From Actinacidiphila bryophytorum (lineage in GTDB: Bacteria; Actinomycetota; Actinomycetes; Streptomycetales; Streptomycetaceae), in the NCBI RefSeq assembly GCF_016916835.1, contig NZ_JAFFIX010000005.1, positions 1 to 64,000 of the forward strand: a DNA stretch of 64,000 nt, written 5' to 3'. Below are positions 1 through 9,593 of this stretch, piece by piece. The first letter of the stretch is position 1. Every line of letters starts with the position of its first letter. The position numbers were made by a program, and so were the translations under genes. The notes beneath the pieces are model-generated. The model saw only the letters and a list, made by a program, of their open reading frames with translations, made no database searches and had not been told where the DNA came from.

Positions 1-160
1 CTGCCATCGGAACCGTTTCACCGGCCCCTCCGGGCTTTCCCTTCGTTGTGTTCCCCACCGTACCCGATTCCCGCACCGATTCATAATCGGCTGTTTCAGC
101 CTCATCGATTCGATTTTCGGCGCACCAAAAATCGACCCGATGCTCGGGGAGACGTAGGTA
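1..160 (-). other. probable leader of an rRNA operon leaving the window
   Basis: Read on the minus strand, positions 70 to 1 contain a stretch (GGGGAACACAACGAAGGGA, then AGCCCGGAGG and GGTGAAACGG) that I recognise as resembling the 5' leader of Streptomyces rrn operons, upstream of 16S rRNA. The 16S gene itself would lie beyond base 1 and is not visible. Positions 75-160 are unusually AT-rich for this genome, as expected for strong stable-RNA promoters, and contain TACGGT-like -10 candidates. This is recognition from memory of the leader, so it is a probable call only. Positions 161-293 up to the end of tyrS show no gene. Confidence 0.45.
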
Positions 161-293
161 GTGGGTGGCCGCTCGGGCGGCGGGAGTCGGTGTGAACCAG
201 GTCTCCCACCGTTTTGGCGGCTCGGACTACGTTACGCACGAGCGGCGGCCGAGTCAAGCTCGACCGCCGCTCAAACGTACTTTTCCAGCCGTG

Positions 294-1553
294 TCAGCGG
301 ACCTCGACCGCTCCGAGGTTGCGCTTGCCCCGGCGCAGGACCAACCAGCGGCCGTGGATGAGGTCGCTCGCGGACGGGGTCTCGTCCTCGCTCGTCACCT
401 TGGCGTTGTTGACGTACGCACCGCCCTCGCGGATGGTGCGGCGGCCTGCCGACTTGCTCGGGACCAGCTCGACCTGGGCCAACAGGTCGGCGACCGGGGC
501 GAGTTCGGTCACCTGGGCGCGCGGCAGCTCGCTGAGCGCGGCCGCCAGGGTGGCCTCGTCGAGGTCGGCGAGATCGCCCTGGCCGAAAAGTGCCTTCGAC
601 GCGGCGACCACGGCAGCACACTGGTCGGCGCCGTGCACCAGTCTCGTCAGCTCCTCCGCGAGGGCGCGCTGCGCCGCGCGGGCCTGCGGGCGCTCGGTGG
701 TGGAGCGCTCCAGCTCCTCGATCTCCTCGCGGGACCGGAAGCTGAAGATGCGGACGAAGGTGGAGATGTCGCGGTCGTCGGCGTTCAGCCAGAACTGGTA
801 GAAGGCGTACGGCGTGGTCATCTCGGGGTCGAGCCAGATGGCGCCGCCCTCGGTCTTGCCGAACTTGGTGCCGTCCGCCTTGGTGATCAGCGGGGTGGCC
901 AGCGCGTGCACCGAGGCGCCCTCGACCCGGTGGATGAGGTCGATGCCCGCGGTCAGGTTGCCCCACTGGTCGCTGCCGCCGGTCTGCACGGTGCAGCCGT
1001 GGCGCCGGTAGAGCTCCAGGAAGTCCATGCCCTGCAGGATCTGGTAGCTGAACTCCGTGTAGCTGATGCCCTGGTCGGAGTTGAGCCGGCGGGACACCGC
1101 CTCCTTGGCGATCATCTTGTTCACCCGGAAGTGCTTGCCGATGTCGCGCAGGAACTCGATGGCGGACAGGCCCGAGGTCCAGTCCAGGTTGTTGACCATG
1201 GCGGCCGCGTTCGGCCCCTCGAAGGAGAGGAAGGGCTCGATCTGGGCCTGCACCCGTCCCACCCACTCGGCGACGACCGCGGGGTCGTTCAGTGTGCGCT
1301 CCGCGGTGGGCTTGGGGTCGCCGATCAGTCCGGTGGCTCCGCCGACCAGGCCCAGCGGGCGGTGTCCGGCCTGCTGGAGGCGGCGGATGGTGAGGATCTG
1401 GACCAGGTTGCCGAGGTGCAGGCTGGGGGCGGTGGGGTCGAAGCCGCAATAGACCGTGACGGGGCCGTCCGCGAACGCCTTGCGCAGTGCGTCCTCGTCA
1501 GTGGATACGGCGATCAGCCCGCGCCACTGCAGCTCGTCGACGATGTCCGTCAC
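294..1553 (-). CDS. tyrS: tyrosyl-tRNA synthetase
   Basis: Class I aminoacyl-tRNA synthetase that charges tRNA-Tyr in the cytoplasm. The 419-residue length is normal for a bacterial TyrRS. Visible signatures are CGFDPTAPSLHLGN near residues 36-49 (the HIGH-type motif), a Tyr-pocket segment SDQWGN, and KFGKT in place of KMSKS near residue 230. An S4 RNA-binding domain closes the protein (about 350-415, with GRRTIREGG and VNN). The ATG at 1553 begins MTDIVDELQWRG, the usual family N terminus. mpg lies 58 bases upstream on the same strand, so the two may share a transcript. I see no T-box in front of it. Confidence 0.97.
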   Translation of the reverse strand: MTDIVDELQWRGLIAVSTDEDALRKAFADGPVTVYCGFDPTAPSLHLGNLVQILTIRRLQQAGHRPLGLVGGATGLIGDPKPTAERTLNDPAVVAEWVGRVQAQIEPFLSFEGPNAAAMVNNLDWTSGLSAIEFLRDIGKHFRVNKMIAKEAVSRRLNSDQGISYTEFSYQILQGMDFLELYRRHGCTVQTGGSDQWGNLTAGIDLIHRVEGASVHALATPLITKADGTKFGKTEGGAIWLDPEMTTPYAFYQFWLNADDRDISTFVRIFSFRSREEIEELERSTTERPQARAAQRALAEELTRLVHGADQCAAVVAASKALFGQGDLADLDEATLAAALSELPRAQVTELAPVADLLAQVELVPSKSAGRRTIREGGAYVNNAKVTSEDETPSASDLIHGRWLVLRRGKRNLGAVEVR

Positions 1554-1611
1554 GGTTCCGTGTCTCCTCGTGTCTGGGTGCCCCTACAGGCGGGGTGCGA
1601 CGGCTACGAGC

Positions 1612-2283
1612 CTACGCGGTCCCGTCCCCCGGCCGCGCCGCCGTTTTCGCGCGCTTGCGCGGGGCGTGGGCACGGTAGGGGCTGACGCTGGGGTCGCCGT
1701 CGATCCAGTAGCGCCAGGGGTGGGCGGCACCCTCGCCGCCGACCCCGGTGCGCGGCCCGCTGCGGATCGCGGCGGGCTCCGGCGGGGTGCCGGCCAGCAT
1801 GCGGAAGGGGCCGCCGCCGGCGGAACAGGCGTCGGCGCCGTTGAGGTCGCGGCCGACGGACAGGGCGGTGGCGAGCCTGGCGGGCCCCTGGGCGAGGTCG
1901 GTGTCCCGGCGGGAGGTGGGGCGGTGGGCGCGGGCGAGGTCGGCGCCGCGGGTGACCAGTCCGGCTCTGAGCAGGACTCCGCTGGCGGTGCCGACCGGGC
2001 CGCACACCAGGTTCAGGCAGTGCCACATGCCGTAGGTGAAGTAGACGTAGGTGTGTCCCGGCGGTCCGAACATCACCGCGTTGCGGTCGGTGCGGCCGCG
2101 GTAGGCGTGCGAGCCGGGGTCGTTGGGGCCGTCGTAGGCCTCGACCTCGGTGAGCCGCAGTTCGATGGGGCCGTCGTCCGTGTCCCGGACCAGGGTCCTG
2201 CCGAGCAGGTCGGGGGCGATCTCCAGGACCGGCCGGTCGAAGAAGGCGCGGGCCAGCGGGGTGCGGTCCGGTGCGGTGGTCAC
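1612..2283 (-). CDS. mpg: 3-methyladenine DNA glycosylase (MPG/AAG family)
   Basis: Base-excision repair glycosylase that removes alkylated purines. From the GTG at 2283 it is 223 residues, the usual family length. The hallmark block [22 protein letters not shown] and the segment [15 protein letters not shown] are present, followed by LLRAG and [10 protein letters not shown] longer reading from 2388 would collide with the divergent Spo0M-like gene and adds no conserved sequence, so the GTG start is preferred. It is followed after 58 bases by tyrS on the same strand. The symbol follows the family name used in actinobacteria. Confidence 0.9.
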   Translation of the reverse strand: MTTAPDRTPLARAFFDRPVLEIAPDLLGRTLVRDTDDGPIELRLTEVEAYDGPNDPGSHAYRGRTDRNAVMFGPPGHTYVYFTYGMWHCLNLVCGPVGTASGVLLRAGLVTRGADLARAHRPTSRRDTDLAQGPARLATALSVGRDLNGADACSAGGGPFRMLAGTPPEPAAIRSGPRTGVGGEGAAHPWRYWIDGDPSVSPYRAHAPRKRAKTAARPGDGTA

Positions 2284-2387
2284 GCGGCCCGAGCCTACCG
2301 GAGCGGGGTGGAACCAGCCGGGCATGCGCTGCGTTCGTAGAGTTCGCCAAGAACTGTGCAGGAAACGGCAAACGGAGGGTGTCCGCA

Positions 2388-3182
2388 ATGGGCTTCAAGA
2401 AGCTGATGGCGAGTCTGGGCGCGGGTGGGGCGTCGGTGGAGACGGAGCTGTTCCAGTCCGACGTCACGCCGGGCGGTGTGGTCCAGGGTGAGGTGCGGAT
2501 CCAGGGCGGTTCCGTCGAGCAGCGCATCCAGGGGCTGTCGGTGGGCCTGCAGGCGAAGGTCGAGGTGGAGCGCAAGGACGCGCAGGGCAACGACGTCGAG
2601 TACCACCAGAACATCGAGTTCCACACGCAGCAGATCGGCGGGGAGTTCGAGATCCGGCCGGGGGCGGTGCACAACGTGCAGTTCTCGCTGGAGGTGCCGT
2701 GGGAGACGCCGGTGACGATGTTCATGGGGCGGCATCTGACCGGGATGGACGTCGGGGTGACGACGGAGCTGCAGATCGCCCGGGCGGTCGACAAGGGCGA
2801 CCTGGACCCGGTGAACGTGCACCCGCTGCCGGCGCAGGACGCGCTGCTCGACGCGTTCGGCCGGCTGGGCTTCCGCTTCCACGGGGCGGACCTGGAGAAG
2901 GGGCACCTGCGCTCGACGCGGCAGCGGCTGCCGTTCTACCAGGAGATCGAGTTCAAGTCGCCGTCGCAGTACAAGGGGCTCAAGGAGGTCGAGCTGACCT
3001 TCGTCTCCGACGGGCAGCAGATGGACGTCGTGATGGAGATGGACAAGAAGCCGGGGCTGTTCGGCGGCGGGGACACGTACCGTTCGTTCGTGATGCCGAT
3101 GCAGGGCTTCGAGCAGACGGACTGGGCGGACTACCTGCACCAGTGGCTTGCCGAGGTGGGCGCCAAGCGGAACTGGTTCTAG
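2388..3182 (+). CDS. Spo0M-like sporulation-control protein (arrestin fold)
   Basis: Predicted cytosolic protein of 264 residues related to Bacillus Spo0M. The opening [21 protein letters not shown] and the later beta-rich body ([28 protein letters not shown]) are typical of the family, which has an arrestin-like beta-sandwich. In Bacillus it affects sporulation and division, but no biochemical activity is established. The ATG at 2388 has a GGAGGG ribosome binding site at 2374-2379. The gene is divergent from mpg and about 70 bases before a same-strand PEBP gene. A developmental role here is inferred from the family only. Confidence 0.8.
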   Translation: MGFKKLMASLGAGGASVETELFQSDVTPGGVVQGEVRIQGGSVEQRIQGLSVGLQAKVEVERKDAQGNDVEYHQNIEFHTQQIGGEFEIRPGAVHNVQFSLEVPWETPVTMFMGRHLTGMDVGVTTELQIARAVDKGDLDPVNVHPLPAQDALLDAFGRLGFRFHGADLEKGHLRSTRQRLPFYQEIEFKSPSQYKGLKEVELTFVSDGQQMDVVMEMDKKPGLFGGGDTYRSFVMPMQGFEQTDWADYLHQWLAEVGAKRNWF

Positions 3183-3254
3183 CCTGCGGGGGAGGGTGCC
3201 CCGGAGGCTCTAGGCTCGGGTCGCAGAGTTGGTTCGCGATCGAGAGGTGTCGAG

Positions 3255-3794
3255 GTGTCCGAGCAAGCGCGGCGACCGCTCCCCCATGACTTCCATCCGC
3301 CCGTACCGGCGTTCACGGTGGTCAGTGACGACGTGGCGCCGGGGGCGGCGCTCAGCGACGACCAGGTGTACGCGGCGGGCAACGTCTCGCCGCAGCTGCG
3401 CTGGGAGGGCTTCCCCGCGGGGACGAAGAGTTTCGCGGTGACGTGCTACGACCCGGACGCGCCGACCGGCAGCGGCTTCTGGCACTGGGTGCTGTTCGAC
3501 ATCCCGGCGTCGGTGACGGAGCTGCCGCGGGGTGCGGGCACGGGGGACTTCGCCGGGCTGCCGGCGGGTGCGGTGCACGCGCGCAACGACTACGGGACGC
3601 AGGACTTCGGCGGTGCGGCGCCGCCGCCGGGGGACGGCCCGCACCGCTACGTGTTCACGGTGTACGCGGTGGACCAGGAGAAGCTGGGCGTGGACGCGGC
3701 GGCGTCCCCGGCCTATGTGGGCTTCAACCTGCGCTTCCACACGCTGGGCCGGGCGCAGTTGATCGGTGAGTACGAGGTGCCCGCGGGCGGCTGA
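3255..3794 (+). CDS. YbhB/YbcL-type phosphatidylethanolamine-binding protein
   Basis: Cytosolic PEBP-fold protein of 179 residues, of the bacterial group often labelled Raf kinase inhibitor-like. The ligand-pocket motif CYDPDAPTGSGFWHWVLF lies near residues 65-82. The second conserved block GPHRYVFTVYAVD is near 135, followed by the usual C terminus. The GTG at 3255 fits the family N terminus (DFHPPVPAFTV) and has a GAGAGG-like site upstream. The physiological ligand of bacterial members is unknown. It sits downstream of the Spo0M-like gene in the same direction. Confidence 0.88.
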   Translation: MSEQARRPLPHDFHPPVPAFTVVSDDVAPGAALSDDQVYAAGNVSPQLRWEGFPAGTKSFAVTCYDPDAPTGSGFWHWVLFDIPASVTELPRGAGTGDFAGLPAGAVHARNDYGTQDFGGAAPPPGDGPHRYVFTVYAVDQEKLGVDAAASPAYVGFNLRFHTLGRAQLIGEYEVPAGG

Positions 3795-4233
3795 TCCGCC
3801 GCGGGCGCCGGCCCGGTCGCGGTCGGTGGTTATTCGGTTGCACCCCGGCGCGGCCCGCCGCACAGTGGTGCCTGCCCGGCCTGCCGGACGCCCCCGGTCA
3901 TGCGCCCGGGCGGCGCGGCGGACACCGGGTCGGCCGGCACCGCAGTTGCGGGGGCGGCGGGGCGTTGCGCTGGGCGGTACCACGCGCCCCCCGCTGCCTG
4001 TCGGATCCCGGTCTGGGGACCGGGGGTCCGCGCCGGCCGGCGCGCTCCGGATACCGGGACGTCCATCACGTCCGGTGTCCGGGGCGCAAGCTTTTCCCCT
4101 GCTCTTTCCCGACTCCTTCTCCCCCGGTCACCTGTTGTCCGCCGGGGGGAAATTGCGTTGTCCGCACGTGAACGCGCGGGCACAGTGGAGCCACTCCGCC
4201 AGGGGGGCGGAGGAGGCCCGGGAGGTGGGCGGG
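3795..4233. other. intergenic region before the HNH gene
   Basis: About 440 bases without a convincing gene on either strand. It is GC-rich with several short imperfect palindromes, for example around GGGGACCGGGGGTCC near 4015-4030. The last 100 bases become more pyrimidine-rich and contain a possible -35 (TTGCGT, 4154-4159), so a promoter for the HNH gene is likely here. No RNA gene is recognisable. Confidence 0.4.
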
Positions 4234-4737
4234 ATGCGTGACACGCTGGTGCTGAATGCGAGCTTCGAGCCGCTGTCGACGGTGTCGCTGCGGCGTGCCG
4301 TGGTCCTGGTGATGCAGGACAAGGCGGTCGTGGAGCAGGCGCATCCCGGGCTGCGCATCCGTGCGGCCGACGTGGACGTACCCCTTCCGCAGGTGATCCG
4401 GCTGTGCCGGTATGTGCGGGTGCCGTTCCGACAACGGGCGCCGTGGTCGCGGCGGGGTGTGCTGGTGCGTGACCGGCACCGGTGCGCGTACTGCGGCCGG
4501 CGGGCCACCACGGTGGACCACCTGCAGCCGCGGTCCCGCGGTGGCGGCGACACGTGGCTGAACACGGTGGCGGCGTGCGCGGAGGACAACCAGCGCAAGG
4601 CGGACCGTACGCCGGAGCAGGCGGGTATGCGGCTGCTGGCGCAGCCGTTCGAGCCGACGCCGGCCGATGCGCTGCTGCTGGCGCTCGGGGTGCGGGAGCG
4701 GGCGGGGCTGCCGGAGTGGCTGGCCCGGCCGGCCTGA
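4234..4737 (+). CDS. HNH endonuclease family protein
   Basis: Small cytosolic protein of 167 residues with an HNH/McrA-type nuclease core. The motif runs RDRHRCAYCG, then VDHLQPRSRGG and NTVAACAEDNQRKAD near residues 85-130, with a Cys pair for zinc and the metal-binding His and Asn in place. The N terminus (TLVLNASFEPLSTVSLRRA) is the conserved start of an actinobacterial housekeeping HNH family of unknown substrate. The ATG at 4234 follows a strong GGAGGTGG site at 4221-4228; longer readings add only composition-driven sequence. It is not obviously part of a restriction system. Confidence 0.9.
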   Translation: MRDTLVLNASFEPLSTVSLRRAVVLVMQDKAVVEQAHPGLRIRAADVDVPLPQVIRLCRYVRVPFRQRAPWSRRGVLVRDRHRCAYCGRRATTVDHLQPRSRGGGDTWLNTVAACAEDNQRKADRTPEQAGMRLLAQPFEPTPADALLLALGVRERAGLPEWLARPA

Positions 4738-4764
4738 GGCCGAGGGCCTGAACCGGTGTGAGCG

Positions 4765-4801
4765 GTGCGGCCCGGCCTGTCCGTGACGGGCCGGGCCGCA
4801 C
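4765..4801. terminator. bidirectional terminator between HNH gene and TauE-like gene
   Basis: Perfect 13-base inverted repeat GTGCGGCCCGGCC / GGCCGGGCCGCAC around an 11-base loop. It lies exactly between the convergent 3' ends at 4737 and 4805, so it can terminate both transcripts. There is no U-tract, which is usual in this clade. Confidence 0.8.
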
Positions 4802-4804
4802 GGC

Positions 4805-5572
4805 TCACTTGAGGATCAGCTGCACGATGGCGGCGATGCCGACGACGACGATCAGGCCGCGCAGCGCGGCGGGCGGCAGCCGGCGGCCGACGCGGGCGCC
4901 GATGAGCCCGCCGATGGTGGCGCCGACCGCGATGAGGGCGACGGCGGCCCAGTCCATGTGGGCGACGACGATGAAGAAGAGCGCGGCGATGCCGTTGACG
5001 AGGGCGGCCAGGACGTTCTTCAAGCCGTTGACGCGTTGCAGGGTCTCGTCGAGCAGCAGGCCCATCAACGACAGGTACAGCACGCCCTGGGCGGCGCCGA
5101 AGTAGCCGCCGTAGACGCTGGCCAGGAACATCCCGCCGACCAGCAGCGGGCCGCCGTGGGCGGGGGCGGTGGTGCCGCGGCGTTCGCGGCGGGCCTGGAC
5201 GGCGCGGGCGAGCCGGGGTTGCAGCACGACCAGGACGAGGGCGGCGGCGATCAGCACGGGCACGATGGCGTGGAAGGCCTGCGAGGGCAGGGTGACCAGC
5301 AGCACGGCCCCGGTGGCGCCGCCGAGCAGCCCGACGGTGCCGAGCCGGACCAGCCGGTCGCGCTGGCCGGCGAGTTCGCGCCGGTAGCCGATGGCGCCGG
5401 TGATCGAGCCGGGGACCAGGCCGAGGGCGTTGGAGACGTTGGCGGTGACCGGGGGCAGGCCGACGGCGAGCAGGACCGGGAAGGTCAGCAGGGTGCCGGA
5501 GCCGACGATGGTGTTGATGGTGCCGGCCCCGACTCCCGCGGCGAGGACGGCGAGAGCTTCAGCTGGGGACAT
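4805..5572 (-). CDS. TauE/SafE family membrane transporter
   Basis: Integral membrane protein of 255 residues with about eight hydrophobic segments in two repeated halves. Each half opens with the family glycine-rich turn: GAGTINTIVGSGTLLTFPVL near residues 15-35, and GAQGVLYLSL in the second half. Members export or import sulfite, sulfonates or other small anions. The substrate here cannot be told from sequence and no sulfur genes are adjacent. The ATG at 5572 gives the usual N terminus. It converges on the HNH gene and shares the terminator between them. Confidence 0.88.
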   Translation of the reverse strand: MSPAEALAVLAAGVGAGTINTIVGSGTLLTFPVLLAVGLPPVTANVSNALGLVPGSITGAIGYRRELAGQRDRLVRLGTVGLLGGATGAVLLVTLPSQAFHAIVPVLIAAALVLVVLQPRLARAVQARRERRGTTAPAHGGPLLVGGMFLASVYGGYFGAAQGVLYLSLMGLLLDETLQRVNGLKNVLAALVNGIAALFFIVVAHMDWAAVALIAVGATIGGLIGARVGRRLPPAALRGLIVVVGIAAIVQLILK

Positions 5573-5654
5573 AACCCCGTGATCATGTCACAGCGCTCCG
5601 CCGCCCCCGAGGGGCGTCTCACCCCTCAGCCACGGCCCCTCGGCCGCCCGGGCC

Positions 5655-6608
5655 TCAGTCCTTGTCGAAGGGTGCGGACTCGCGGCGGGGTGCCGGTGTG
5701 GTGGCGGAGCCACCGCCCCCGTTGCCGTTCCCGGGGACGCCGGGCAGGTTGACTATGCCGCCGAGGCCCTTGAGTGCGTCGTTCAGCTCGCTGGGGATGA
5801 TCCACAGCTTGTTGGCGTCGCCCTCGGCGATCTTCGGCAGCATCTGCAGGTACTGGTAGGCCAGCAGCTTCTGGTCCGGGTCGCCGGCGTGGATGGACTC
5901 GAAGACCGTGCGGATCGCCTGCGCCTCACCTTCGGCGCGCAGGGCCGCGGCCCTGGCGTCACCTTCGGCGCGCAGGATCGAGGACTGCTTCTCGCCCTCG
6001 GCGGTGAGGATCTGGGACTGCCTGATGCCCTCGGCGGTGAGGATCGCGGCCCGCTTGTCGCGGTCGGCGCGCATCTGCTTCTCCATCGAGTCCTGGATGG
6101 AGGTGGGCGGCTCGATCGCCTTGAGTTCGACGCGGTTGACGCGGATGCCCCACTTGCCGGTGGCCTCGTCCAGGACGCCGCGCAGGGCCGCGTTGATCTC
6201 CTCGCGGGAGGTCAGGGTCCGCTCCAGGTCCATGCCGCCGATGATGTTGCGCAGGGTGGTGACGGTGAGCTGCTCGATGGCCTGGATGTAGCTGGCGACC
6301 TCGTAGGTCGCGGCCCGCGCGTCGGTCACCTGGTAGTAGATGACGGTGTCGATGTTCACCACCAGGTTGTCCTGGGTGATGACCGGTTGCGGCGGGAAGG
6401 GCACGACCTGCTCGCGCAGGTCGATGCGGTTGCGGATGGTGTCGATGAAGGGCACCACGATGTTCAGTCCCGCGCTGAGGGTGCGGGTGTAGCGGCCGAA
6501 GCGCTCCACGATGGCCGCGCTGGCCTGCGGGATCACCTGGACCGTCTTGATCAGCGCGATGAAGACGAGCACCACCAGGATGATCAGGACGATGATGATG
6601 GGCTGCAT
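5655..6608 (-). CDS. SPFH/band-7 (stomatin-like) membrane protein
   Basis: Membrane-anchored scaffold protein of 317 residues. It has one N-terminal hydrophobic helix (IIIVLIILVVLVFIALI), then the SPFH domain (IVERFGRYTRTLSAGLNIVVPF, about 33-190), then a coiled-coil tract of imperfect ILTAEGxxQ/RAEGxA repeats (about 195-235) used for oligomerisation, and a low-complexity tail. The ATG at 6608 is chosen because GGGGAG sits five bases before it; the GTG two codons upstream would overlap that site. The NfeD-family gene lies just upstream on the same strand, the classical partner of SPFH proteins. Role in membrane microdomains or stress is inferred from the family. Confidence 0.92.
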   Translation of the reverse strand: MQPIIIVLIILVVLVFIALIKTVQVIPQASAAIVERFGRYTRTLSAGLNIVVPFIDTIRNRIDLREQVVPFPPQPVITQDNLVVNIDTVIYYQVTDARAATYEVASYIQAIEQLTVTTLRNIIGGMDLERTLTSREEINAALRGVLDEATGKWGIRVNRVELKAIEPPTSIQDSMEKQMRADRDKRAAILTAEGIRQSQILTAEGEKQSSILRAEGDARAAALRAEGEAQAIRTVFESIHAGDPDQKLLAYQYLQMLPKIAEGDANKLWIIPSELNDALKGLGGIVNLPGVPGNGNGGGGSATTPAPRRESAPFDKD

Positions 6609-6741
6609 GTCCACTCCCCGCGCCGGTTGACTGCGGAAACACGGTGTACCCGGTGTACGCCGACATGATCGATCTTGGCAGACGGCCGCCCGCCGCGGGC
6701 GGGTTCGGCGAATTCCCGGCCGGACAAGGGCACTTCTGCCG

Positions 6742-7164
6742 TCACATCACGACGGCTGTCGCTCCGTCGATCTCCACGACGTCCACCTGCTGGCCGGGGT
6801 CGAAGACCCGGCCGGCTTCCAGTGAGCGCGCGGACCATACCTCGCCGGCGAGTTTGATCCTGCCGTCGGCGCCGCTGTCGACCCGTTCGAGGACCACCGC
6901 CTGCCGGCCCTTGAGCGCGTCGATGCCGCTGCGCTGCCCGGCGTGCTGCCGGTTGCGGTAGGCGATCGGGCGTACGAAGACCAGCAGCGCGACGGACACC
7001 ACCACGAAGGCGATGACCTGGGCGACGATCCCGCCGCCCATTCCCGCGGCGGCGGCGCCCGCCACCGCACCGACGGCGAACATGCCGAACTCGGGCATCG
7101 TCGTGATCACCAGCGGGATGCCCAGCCCCACTGCTGCTATCAGCCACCACAGCCATGCGTCCAC
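6742..7164 (-). CDS. NfeD family membrane protein
   Basis: Short NfeD-type protein of 140 residues. Two or three N-terminal transmembrane segments (WLWWLIAAVGLGIPLV; AQVIAFVVVSVALLVFV) are followed by an OB-fold domain of about 60 residues (GRQAVVLERVDSGADGRIKL to VDVVEIDGATAVV). Short NfeD proteins pair with SPFH scaffolds, and the SPFH gene follows 133 bases downstream on the same strand. The OB domain carries the usual conserved GEVWSARS segment. No protease domain is present, so this is the short (NfeD1b-like) type. Confidence 0.9.
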   Translation of the reverse strand: MDAWLWWLIAAVGLGIPLVITTMPEFGMFAVGAVAGAAAAGMGGGIVAQVIAFVVVSVALLVFVRPIAYRNRQHAGQRSGIDALKGRQAVVLERVDSGADGRIKLAGEVWSARSLEAGRVFDPGQQVDVVEIDGATAVVM

Positions 7165-7219
7165 AGCCCAATCGTAGGGCTGTACGGGGCAGTTGCGGCA
7201 GTGCGCGGGGATGTGAAGC

Positions 7220-8011
<792 letters not shown>

Positions 8012-8135
8012 GAGCGCGTTGTCTCCCATTGCAGTCTCGTCAGCCCGGCGGTGCCCGGGCTGGCACGTCCCCGGAGGGATCCCCTGGGGAAAACTTACGC
8101 CACCGCACGACGGGTCCAGTCCATAGGCTGGGGGC

Positions 8136-8927
8136 ATGCTTGATGAACCTCGTTCAGGGCGGCTGACCGCATGGGGAAATGCCCTGCTTGCCGGACTTGC
8201 CGCACCTGATGACGTGGCCCAGCGGATCGTGGGCCAGGACGCGGTGCACCGGATCACGGCGCTGCCCGGGGAGAACGGGCCGGTCGGACTGACCCTGGGC
8301 CTCGGCAGGCTGCGGGCGCTGGGGGTGACCGGGCTGCGGCTCGCGCTGCCGGTCTCGGGGCACCCGCTGGGCCTGACCGGGCCGCCGGACTTCAACGACC
8401 TCGCCCTGGAGGCGGGTGAGGCGGTGCTCACCGTCGGGGCCGTGCCGCTGGGGCTGGTGCCGGACGTGAGCGAGGCGGGTCCCGCGGGCGATGTGCACGT
8501 GGAGGTGGAGTGGCGGTGCCTGCCGGTGCGGGACGCGCCGCCGGCCGACGTGCCGTCGCTGGGCGAGGCGGAGCGCGAGCTGGCCGAGGCGCTGCGTGAC
8601 GCGACCTCGGCACTGGCGGCGCTGGACGTGGCGGGCGCCGGCGGCCCGACGGCGCACGCGGCTCTCGACGCCTACCGGGCGCGGGCGGCCAGGGGCCGCG
8701 AGGTGCTGGCGCCGGGCTATCCGCCGCGTGCGGTGCGGGTGCTGGAGCTGGCGCAGCGGGTCGCGGCGCTGGTGGAGATCGCCGGCGACGGGCACGGCGC
8801 CGCGGTGAGCGCCTCGCAGATCTCGGCCAGGGCGGAGTTGCTGCGCCCGGTGGAGCGGACCGCCAGGCGCGCGCAGGTCGCGGCGTACAACGCGTACGTG
8901 GAGGAGTCGGAGCGGCGCAGGCCCTAG
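8136..8927 (+). CDS. conserved hypothetical protein, actinobacterial type
   Basis: Predicted soluble protein of 263 residues that I cannot assign to a named family. It begins MLDEPRSGRLTAWGNALLAG, has a central alternating hydrophobic region (GLTLGLGRLRALGVTGLRLALPV) suggesting a beta-rich fold, and ends in long alanine- and arginine-rich helices (from about residue 150). There is no signal peptide or transmembrane helix. It is divergent from the ABC ATPase gene and converges on the response regulator gene 18 bases away. Codon use matches its neighbours, so it is likely a resident chromosomal gene. Confidence 0.75.
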   Translation: MLDEPRSGRLTAWGNALLAGLAAPDDVAQRIVGQDAVHRITALPGENGPVGLTLGLGRLRALGVTGLRLALPVSGHPLGLTGPPDFNDLALEAGEAVLTVGAVPLGLVPDVSEAGPAGDVHVEVEWRCLPVRDAPPADVPSLGEAERELAEALRDATSALAALDVAGAGGPTAHAALDAYRARAARGREVLAPGYPPRAVRVLELAQRVAALVEIAGDGHGAAVSASQISARAELLRPVERTARRAQVAAYNAYVEESERRRP

Positions 8928-8945
8928 AACGGGGACGCCGTTCGG

Positions 8946-9593
8946 TCAGCCGCCGACGCCGTTGCGCACCGCCCACAGGGCGGCCTGGGTGCGGTCGGCG
9001 AGGTCCAGCTTCATCAGGATGTTCGACACGTGGGTCTTGACGGTCTTCTCCGACAGCACCAGTGCGCGGGCGATCTCCCGGTTGGAGCGGCCGTCGGCGA
9101 TCAGGGTGAGCACCTCGCGCTCCCGCTCGGTCAGCGCGTTGCCGCGGCCCTGCCCGGGGCCGCCCGCCTCGTCCTGGGAGAGCAGTGCGCCGGCCACCTC
9201 CGGCTGCAGCAGGACGTGCCCGGCGTGCACGGAGCGGATCGCGTCGGCCAGCGCGACCGGGTCGATGTCCTTGTAGACGTATCCGGCGGCGCCGGCCCGC
9301 AGAGCCGGTACCACCGTGCGCTGCTCGGTGAAGCTGGTGACGATCAGCACCCGGGCACCGTTCTGCGCGTCGTGCAGCCGGCGCAGCGCCTCGATGCCGT
9401 CGGTGCCGGGCATCTTGACATCCATGAGGATCACGTCGGGCCGCAGCTCCTCGGCGCGGGCCACGCCCTCGTCGCCGTCGCCGGCCTCGCCGACGACCTC
9501 GATGTCGCCCTGCACTTCGAGGAAGGTGCGCAGGCCCCGGCGTACGACCTGGTGGTCGTCGACCAGCAGCACGCGGATCACCTTGTCAGCCAC
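8946..9593 (-). CDS. NarL/LuxR-type response regulator
   Basis: Two-component response regulator of 215 residues. The receiver domain has the acidic pair VDD near residue 12, the phosphoacceptor Asp58 in ILMDVKMPG, a Thr in VLIVTSF, and the Lys in GYVYKD. A LuxR-type helix-turn-helix closes the protein ([21 protein letters not shown], then [13 protein letters not shown]). It overlaps the 3' end of the histidine kinase gene by eight bases, so the two are translated together and form a cognate pair. Target genes are not evident. Confidence 0.95.
   Translation of the reverse strand: MADKVIRVLLVDDHQVVRRGLRTFLEVQGDIEVVGEAGDGDEGVARAEELRPDVILMDVKMPGTDGIEALRRLHDAQNGARVLIVTSFTEQRTVVPALRAGAAGYVYKDIDPVALADAIRSVHAGHVLLQPEVAGALLSQDEAGGPGQGRGNALTEREREVLTLIADGRSNREIARALVLSEKTVKTHVSNILMKLDLADRTQAALWAVRNGVGG

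Noticed and set aside
165-1685. 506-codon plus-strand frame opposite tyrS
   Set aside because: Shadow of tyrS with no recognisable domain and unlikely amino-acid composition.
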